A DNA stretch of 64,000 nt from contig NZ_PEGF01000003.1 in the NCBI RefSeq assembly GCF_002742635.1, positions 124,001-188,000 of the forward strand, in the 5' to 3' direction. The notes beneath the pieces are model-generated. The model was not told where the DNA came from, searched no databases, and saw only the letters and a program-made list of their open reading frames with translations. This DNA is from Caulobacter sp. X. GTDB taxonomy: Bacteria > Pseudomonadota > Alphaproteobacteria > Caulobacterales > Caulobacteraceae. Made by a program: the position numbers and the translations under genes. Shown here piece by piece: positions 59,433 through 64,000 of the stretch; the stretch's first letter is position 1, and each line of letters starts with the position of its first letter.

Positions 59433-60203
59433 TCATGCCTTCAGAGCGTTCAGAATAAAGGCGCATAGGCCGAGGACCACCAAGCCGATAACCAAGCCCG
59501 CGGTCATGAACATGAGCCGCTCAATCACCGTGAGGGTGTTGGTGGGGCCTAGGGTCGGAAATCCTCGGACCCGACGGTCATCGCCAGGCCAAGGATCATG
59601 CGCAGGACCTCTTCGTCCGGCAGGAACATCGCCTGCTTGCGCGCTGCTTGCAGATAGTCGTGAACGAAGATCATCTTGGCCGGCGATCCGCAGACCATCT
59701 CCTGCAGCACGGCCTCGGTCATCTCCCAGGAGAAGGTCGCCAGCGGGGGTAGCTCGTGGACCTTGGTCCCAGCTCTGGTGATCCGCGTGTCGAAATTGGC
59801 CATGGCCTCCCCCCGTTTTGTCACGCTGATCAGAGCCTACCTCCGCGTGTGGCGACATCCCAAACGGATTGTTACTGAGACGAAAATTTTCGTTAGCAAC
59901 CGCGTCACTATCCCCATTAGGGATACCAAATGGCGTATCGCTGAGCGCCGGTCCGTCCCAAAGGCCCTGGGCAAGCAATCGCCGATATATCCGGGCGGCC
60001 TCGAAGCGGTCCTTGGCCTGAAGTGTGTCCTTGGCCTTCTGTAGATGCTGGTTGACGGTGTGGAATGAGATCCCCAGTGCGCGGGAGATCTCTTTCGACT
60101 CCAGCTGCTTCTCGACGAGTTCAAGGCACTCCCGCTCACGCTGCGTGAGCTTCCTGGCGGGGTTATTCTCAAACGGAGACGGTGGAACTGTCGGCAATGC
60201 CAT
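59433..60203 (-). CDS. LuxR-type regulator with possible C-terminal membrane anchor
   Basis: 256 aa if read through. Residues 18-75 form a LuxR/GerE helix-turn-helix (KLTQRERECLELVEKQLESK, ISRALGISFHTVNQHL). The last 35 residues (NTLTVIERLMFM, then a hydrophobic run LVIGLVVLGLCAFIL) resemble the membrane tail of a class of alphaproteobacterial LuxR proteins. Between them (about 135-220) the translation is low-complexity and overlaps, in another frame, a better-looking 84-aa gene. The regulator may therefore be shorter, or the two genes truly overlap. Confidence 0.65.
   Translation of the reverse strand: MALPTVPPSPFENNPARKLTQRERECLELVEKQLESKEISRALGISFHTVNQHLQKAKDTLQAKDRFEAARIYRRLLAQGLWDGPALSDTPFGIPNGDSDAVANENFRLSNNPFGMSPHAEVGSDQRDKTGGGHGQFRHADHQSWDQGPRATPAGDLLLGDDRGRAAGDGLRIAGQDDLRSRLSASSAQAGDVPAGRRGPAHDPWPGDDRRVRGFPTLGPTNTLTVIERLMFMTAGLVIGLVVLGLCAFILNALKA
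59549..59803 (-). CDS. Hypothetical protein (84 aa) nested in the LuxR-type frame
   Basis: The ATG at 59803 has a very strong GGGGGGAGG site. The protein (MANFDTRITRAGTKVHELPP, then MTEAVLQEMVCGSPAKMIFV) looks well-formed with helices and few Arg. It lies wholly inside the LuxR-type reading frame on the same strand, in a different frame. No family recognised. Confidence 0.65.
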   Translation of the reverse strand: MANFDTRITRAGTKVHELPPLATFSWEMTEAVLQEMVCGSPAKMIFVHDYLQAARKQAMFLPDEEVLRMILGLAMTVGSEDFRP

Positions 60204-60355
60204 GTAATCCGCTCTCGACTTGGACCGGAGTCTAAGCCAAGGCCACATCACCCGCCATATTTTTCGCCTGAAGACGTTTGCGTACCCTTCTGGGTTGCGA
60301 CAGCGTCGAATGGTCGCGCTCGCGCTGATTGCCACGCTTGACGAAGCAGCTTTAG

Positions 60356-60374
60356 GGTTAATGCGCCATTAACC
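60356..60374. promoter_or_regulatory. CtrA-type box in an inverted repeat
   Basis: GGTTAATG-CGC-CATTAACC. It contains TTAA-N7-TTAAC (60358-60373), the full Caulobacter CtrA consensus. It lies 22 bases before the gene at 60396, so the cell-cycle regulator CtrA may repress or activate that gene. Confidence 0.65.
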
Positions 60375-60395
60375 AAGTAGGGCGGGCTTACTCCC

Positions 60396-60728
60396 ATGAA
60401 CAACGAAATCGCGGGCTCGCGCATCCAGACCAAGATGCACGAATTGGAGCGTATGCTCACCCAGGCCAAGCTGTTGGCCAACTCGATCGAGGCCGACGTT
60501 GTCGCCCTGGGCGAAACCATGAACCTGTCGCAGACCTTCACCCAGCACTCGATTGGGTCGATCCAAAAGACCCAGGCCCAGATTGGCGCGGCCCAAGCCG
60601 CCGCCGTGTCCACGCACAAGATCCTGGAAGCTTCGCGCGAGAAAATCGGCCTGCGCGTGACCGCCAGCGGCGCCTGGAAGGAAGACACCCTCACCGGCCA
60701 TGCGACCCAGGAAGCCCTCTCGGCCTGA
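60396..60728 (+). CDS. Helical hypothetical protein (110 aa) behind a CtrA-type box
   Basis: All-helical, heptad-like sequence (TKMHELERMLTQAKLLANSI; SIGSIQKTQAQIGAAQAAA), with no signal peptide or membrane span. The character recalls small flagellar or phasin-like coiled-coil proteins, but no family is recognised. A CtrA box 22 bases upstream suggests expression tied to the host cell cycle. Confidence 0.65.
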   Translation: MNNEIAGSRIQTKMHELERMLTQAKLLANSIEADVVALGETMNLSQTFTQHSIGSIQKTQAQIGAAQAAAVSTHKILEASREKIGLRVTASGAWKEDTLTGHATQEALSA

Positions 60729-60767
60729 TCATAGTCGCTTTACCACTACAACCCCAAGGTGGGCGTC

Positions 60768-61271
60768 ATGGAGTCCATGCTGCTCGCCTTGGGATATGTG
60801 ATCGCGCCGGCGACCCTGCTGGTGTGCGCCGTGGCCCTTTGGCAGGGTAGCGGCGCCGAGCGTCACGCCGGCGTGACGATCCTCCTGTCCATACCCCTCC
60901 AATGGGGTCTGCTCTGGGCTTTCAAGAGCGCCGGCGTCGATCGCAGCTGGATCGCGCTCTATTGCGACATCATCCTGTCGATCACGATTGGTTTGTCGTT
61001 TCTCTGGGCGGCGCTTAGGTACACCTCCACCTGGCTGGGCGCGGCCTTTCTTCTGCAGGGCTTCGAGCTGGCGACGTCGGCCTATGTCATGGGGGTCGAT
61101 TTCGACTCCCACAGGCGGGCCTATTTCGCCTGCCTGAACCTCATCTCCTTCCTCACCCTACTGACGGTTCTGTTCGCCACCGTCGCCAGGATCCTCGCCA
61201 GGCGGCGGGAGACCGCCGCGCGTGCGGACGGCCGCCGGCTCGGCGCTCTTGCTAATGGGACCCGCGATTAA
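60768..61271 (+). CDS. Multi-span membrane protein (167 aa)
   Basis: The ATG at 60768 with AAGGTGG upstream is chosen over a GTG at 60759. Five hydrophobic segments; GSGAERHAGVTILLSI is reminiscent of the AERLF motif of the membrane proteins at 58398 and 58870. The 3' end overlaps the convergent DUF3606 gene by 20 bases. Confidence 0.6.
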   Translation: MESMLLALGYVIAPATLLVCAVALWQGSGAERHAGVTILLSIPLQWGLLWAFKSAGVDRSWIALYCDIILSITIGLSFLWAALRYTSTWLGAAFLLQGFELATSAYVMGVDFDSHRRAYFACLNLISFLTLLTVLFATVARILARRRETAARADGRRLGALANGTRD

Positions 61272-61437
61272 GGTGGGCGCGAACGGCCGCGGCGCTGTTG
61301 CCGACCGCGTCGACCGCTTGGCGTAGTTCGTCGGCCGAGACGCCCAGTTCGGCTGTCCAGTAGCGGACTTCGTAATCTTCACCCATGGCGATCCGGCTGC
61401 GGTCTTGCGGGCCGCGGTTGGTGGTGTCGTCAGACAT
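61252..61437 (-). CDS. DUF3606 family small protein
   Basis: 61 aa. The order MSDDTTNRGPQDRSRI, YEVRYWTAELGVSADELRQA and VGNSAAAVRAHL matches DUF3606, small proteins common in Proteobacteria and often stress-related. Start ATG 61437 has GGAG upstream. Function unknown. Confidence 0.82.
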   Translation of the reverse strand: MSDDTTNRGPQDRSRIAMGEDYEVRYWTAELGVSADELRQAVDAVGNSAAAVRAHLNRGSH

Positions 61438-61499
61438 GGCGCATCTCCTCGTGACCATGGCTGTGGAAGTCCCGAGATCTTCCATGGGTTCCTGCTGTG

Positions 61500-62471
61500 T
61501 CAGGCGTCCAGGTCAGGATTGACCTCGGCTGCCGTCTTGTCCGTTCGCAGGCGCTTGAACGCCGGCTGGCGCATCTTGCCCGACGATGTGAACTCGGCGA
61601 TCTCGATGTCGACGACCAGGTGCGGCCGTGCCCAATGGACGTCGGGAATCCGGGCGGGCAGGGGGCCGGACGTGAACGGCGACTGCGGCGTTCTGAGCGT
61701 CTCGAGCTTGCGCGCTAGCCCCGGCACGCGCCCGGGATCAACGCTGCCGATGTAGCGAAGGCCGCCGCCCTCGTCGGGAACACCGCACAGGATGCGCCCG
61801 AACGCAGGGCCGTCAGCGGTCCAGCCTCCGATCACGGCCTCCGCCGAAGGCCGGCACTTAGCCTTGACCCAGGAATCCGGCCGATCCTTGCCTCCCCGAT
61901 AGGGCGCATCCAGGCGCTTGGAGACGATTCCTTCCCACTTGAGCTCGCACGCGGCGCGCAGGAGCGCCGCCGGCGGGCCGTTCAAAGGCGTGACCAAGCG
62001 GATCGTGTCGGTGATGTGGTCGCCACCCTCCGCGAGTACATGAGCAAGTCGCGCCTTTCGGGTGCTCAGGGGGTAGGGGCGAAGGTCGTTGTCGCGGCCT
62101 TCGAACAAGATATCGAAGGCGTAGAAGATGAGAGCATCCGTGTCGCCCCGGGCGATCGCCGAGCGAAGGCTTGAGAAGCTGGGCTCGCCCTTGCCGTCCA
62201 GGGCGACCAGTTCGCCGTCCAGGATGCAATCGGGCAACTCGCCGGCAAGCGCCTCAAGCGCTCGAAACTTCGAAGTCCAGTCGAGACCGTTCCGGGTGCT
62301 GATCCTTACCCGGCCGCGCTCTGTCCGCACCTGCATCCGGTAGCCGTCGAGTTTGACCTCGTGGATCCATGCGCTTCCTTCGGGGAGCGAGGTGGTCATC
62401 TTGGGGTGCTGGAAGGGAACGAAGTCCGGCATGGGGACAGCGGCCCCCTGAACACGTTTGCGCGCAGCCAT
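61500..62471 (-). CDS. ATP-dependent DNA ligase (LigD/LigC ligase domain)
   Basis: 323 aa. The nucleotidyltransferase motif EVKLDGYR at 38-45 has the adenylated Lys40; DGELVALD (motif III), EGIVSKRLDAPY (motif IV) and SWVKAKC (motif V) follow, then the OB-fold. It seals nicks and in NHEJ systems works with Ku. No Ku or polymerase domain is seen here. It may repair plasmid ends or complement host NHEJ. Confidence 0.93.
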   Translation of the reverse strand: MAARKRVQGAAVPMPDFVPFQHPKMTTSLPEGSAWIHEVKLDGYRMQVRTERGRVRISTRNGLDWTSKFRALEALAGELPDCILDGELVALDGKGEPSFSSLRSAIARGDTDALIFYAFDILFEGRDNDLRPYPLSTRKARLAHVLAEGGDHITDTIRLVTPLNGPPAALLRAACELKWEGIVSKRLDAPYRGGKDRPDSWVKAKCRPSAEAVIGGWTADGPAFGRILCGVPDEGGGLRYIGSVDPGRVPGLARKLETLRTPQSPFTSGPLPARIPDVHWARPHLVVDIEIAEFTSSGKMRQPAFKRLRTDKTAAEVNPDLDA

Positions 62472-62527
62472 TTCGCGGCCTCGGGGTTTGAGTCCTGACT
62501 CAATGAGGACGCGCGAAGGAGGTTGCG

Positions 62528-62914
62528 ATGGGCGACAAGGCCGTGAGCGGGGACAACAGCAAGGCCGAGGCGGTCGAGGCCGCCAACGACCTGGTCGACC
62601 GACTGCAGGACGAGATCGACACCTACGTGAAGCCGACCAGCACGCCCGACCAGCAGCGCGACGCCGTCGAGCAGATGATCGGCGACCTCGAGGCCTCGCC
62701 AGAGGTTCGAACCATCCGCGAAGCGGGAGACGAGGATCCTGGCAAGTTCGGCTCGTCGGCCAATCCGGAAGGCAGGGCGCCGCGCCGGGAGTACGACGAG
62801 CCGTTGGAGAAGGCCGAGGAGGGCGAGCGAGAGCTGCGGACGGGCGAAGCCGACTTCTCGAAGGAGAGCCACGACCGCGTCACCGGCCCGCTCTTGGACC
62901 TGCCCGAAACGTGA
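62528..62914 (+). CDS. Acidic hypothetical protein (128 aa)
   Basis: Strongly acidic and charged (EAVEAANDLVDRLQDEIDTY at the start, many Glu/Asp/Arg after 60), no hydrophobic core in the second half; probably partly disordered. GGAGG lies six bases upstream of the ATG. No family recognised. Divergent from the ligase gene. Confidence 0.6.
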   Translation: MGDKAVSGDNSKAEAVEAANDLVDRLQDEIDTYVKPTSTPDQQRDAVEQMIGDLEASPEVRTIREAGDEDPGKFGSSANPEGRAPRREYDEPLEKAEEGERELRTGEADFSKESHDRVTGPLLDLPET

Positions 62915-62927
62915 CCCTCGCGCCCGG

Positions 62928-63134
62928 TTAGCCGACCGGTTTGGCCCCCGGCGTCCCGCACTTGGCGAACTTGCCCTTGGCGTCCTTGCACTTGGTCGGC
63001 TTGGCCGGCGCGGCCGCCGGCGGGCACTTGATGAACTTGCCCTTGGCGTCGCGGCACGGAGCGGCCGCGAAGCTCGCGCTGGCCGACGAGAGAGCGATGG
63101 CCAGGCTGGCGGCCAGGATGGTGATCTTGCGCAT
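62928..63134 (-). CDS. Small secreted protein with two CxDAKGKFxKC repeats (68 aa)
   Basis: A signal peptide (MRKITILAASLAIALSSASA) precedes two copies of C-(R/K)-DAKGKF-(I/A)-KC separated by a Pro/Ala linker, suggesting two disulfide-closed loops. Start ATG 63134 with GGAGG upstream. No function recognised; related small proteins are usual in Caulobacterales. Confidence 0.65.
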   Translation of the reverse strand: MRKITILAASLAIALSSASASFAAAPCRDAKGKFIKCPPAAAPAKPTKCKDAKGKFAKCGTPGAKPVG

Positions 63135-63232
63135 GGGTCCCTCCTTGCGAACGGCGGATGATCCGGCCGCGCCTGTGGCGCTTTGAAGGCGAAGGTCTAG
63201 AGCAACAAAAGAAATCGCTCTAGCCAGGCCGC

Positions 63233-63511
63233 ATGACACTCGACGACATCGACAATTTGCTCGACCTCATGGCCAAGGAGGCGGCCGACAAGGGCGATGA
63301 CGCCTTTCTGCCGGCGGCGGTCAGCATGTCGACCGACAGCTACTTCCGCCTCCCGCTCGGCGCGGCTCGCTGCACGAACATCATTCACGGCATCCGCTAT
63401 CGCGGTGTCCAGATTCTTGTCGCCAGAGCGCGTGAGGATAAATTGATCAACCGGGCCGAGGATGATGGCCGTGGCGAGCCCTACTTCGAGCTAGAGCCCA
63501 AAGCGTCGTGA
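63233..63511 (+). CDS. Hypothetical protein (92 aa)
   Basis: Soluble protein with an acidic N-terminal helix (TLDDIDNLLDLMAKEAADKG) and a compact domain (RCTNIIHGIRYRGVQILVA). No signal sequence. No family recognised. Confidence 0.55.
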   Translation: MTLDDIDNLLDLMAKEAADKGDDAFLPAAVSMSTDSYFRLPLGAARCTNIIHGIRYRGVQILVARAREDKLINRAEDDGRGEPYFELEPKAS

Positions 63512-63553
63512 CCGGGTCGGTGAACGTGCTAGATCGGCGCAGGGAGGCCGATC

Positions 63554-63985
63554 ATGGTGATGTCTAACAGCAGCGCGCAAAGCCCTCAGATGCTGGTCTG
63601 GCGGATGCGGATGGCGGCGTTGGAGACGGATCTCCGCAAGCTCACCGACGAGATGATAGCGCATGGCGACACCCCCTCCGAAGAACTCGACGAACGCGCG
63701 TCGAAACTGCGGTTCGCGATCGACCAGCTGATGCGCGAATGTCCCGACCCGCGGATTCGAGAGAGCAACACGGCAGGCCCGCGAGATCGCCGCGATCTCC
63801 TTGTTCAGCAGGTTCGCCTCTTCGAGAAGATGGTCGAGCTGACCGAGAAGGCGAAGTCCTACGAGGATGCTGGTCAGCCGCGCCCAGACTGGCTCGAGCG
63901 CGATATCGACAACTACTACGGACAGCTCCTCGATAACTTCAAGGCGCTTGACCAGGCCCCGTCTCCGTTGATGAGGCGGCCGTAG
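63554..63985 (+). CDS. Hypothetical coiled-coil protein (143 aa)
   Basis: Helical throughout; heptads around 20-60 (RMRMAALETDLRKLTDEMIA) and 78-105. ATG 63554 with GGAGG upstream; a second ATG at 63560 is possible. Soluble, no family recognised. It ends 15 bases before the window edge. Confidence 0.55.
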   Translation: MVMSNSSAQSPQMLVWRMRMAALETDLRKLTDEMIAHGDTPSEELDERASKLRFAIDQLMRECPDPRIRESNTAGPRDRRDLLVQQVRLFEKMVELTEKAKSYEDAGQPRPDWLERDIDNYYGQLLDNFKALDQAPSPLMRRP

Positions 63986-64000
63986 GAAAGCGCGTCAGTG

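Overview
The window looks like 64 kb of a conjugative plasmid from a high-GC alphaproteobacterium, most likely Caulobacteraceae. The grounds are a RepC-type replication initiator with a ParA and a small ribbon-helix-helix partner, a nearly complete F-type conjugation system, a cluster of plasmid anti-restriction genes, and one perfect CtrA-type box (TTAA-N7-TTAAC) at 60358-60373. No rRNA, tRNA or CRISPR array was seen. No relaxase (TraI), coupling protein (TraD) or clear oriT was seen, so these probably lie outside the window.

Layout. (1) 1-11.3 kb, reverse strand: anti-defence and plasmid-maintenance genes: an ArdC-like zincin, a methyltransferase/strawberry-notch helicase, a large ParB-like protein, an ArdB/KlcA protein, a Toprim protein and several unknowns. 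Most gaps repeat one pattern, stop - hairpin - purine-rich tract - start. (2) 11.4-18.8 kb: an S1/P1 nuclease, small membrane proteins, a second conjugative pilin gene with its own terminator, and a tightly overlapping eleven-gene operon of mostly small membrane proteins with no recognisable function. (3) 18.9-29.6 kb: an acyltransferase, a DUF1173 protein, and a SNase-like gene split by a complete Tn5393-like transposon (strA, strB, tnpR, tnpA) with 81-bp inverted repeats and a 5-bp AACAG target duplication. (4) 29.6-32.8 kb: a ParG-like gene, parA, a 414-bp array of degenerate 9-bp repeats that is probably the centromere, repC with an internal AT-rich stretch, and a candidate antisense RNA. 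(5) 33.2-55.9 kb: a lytic transglycosylase and the F-type transfer operon traA-L-E-K-B-dsbC-V-C-trbI-(S26 peptidase)-W-U-trbC-N-F-H-G. (6) 55.9-64 kb: a CsgG-like protein, membrane proteins, a LuxR-type regulator overlapping another gene, a CtrA-box gene, a DUF3606 protein, an ATP-dependent DNA ligase and small hypotheticals.

The strongest unifying signal is a 20-bp palindrome, AGTGCAAGGTACCTTGCACT and close variants. It occurs six times, always between genes: ahead of the traA pilin, the second pilin, the eleven-gene membrane operon, a divergent pair of membrane genes, the transglycosylase operon and the CsgG-side operon. It is best read as the operator of one unidentified regulator that ties the uncharacterised membrane operons to conjugation.

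Functions are assigned from motifs and family knowledge only; no database search was possible. Identities and lengths were counted by hand.
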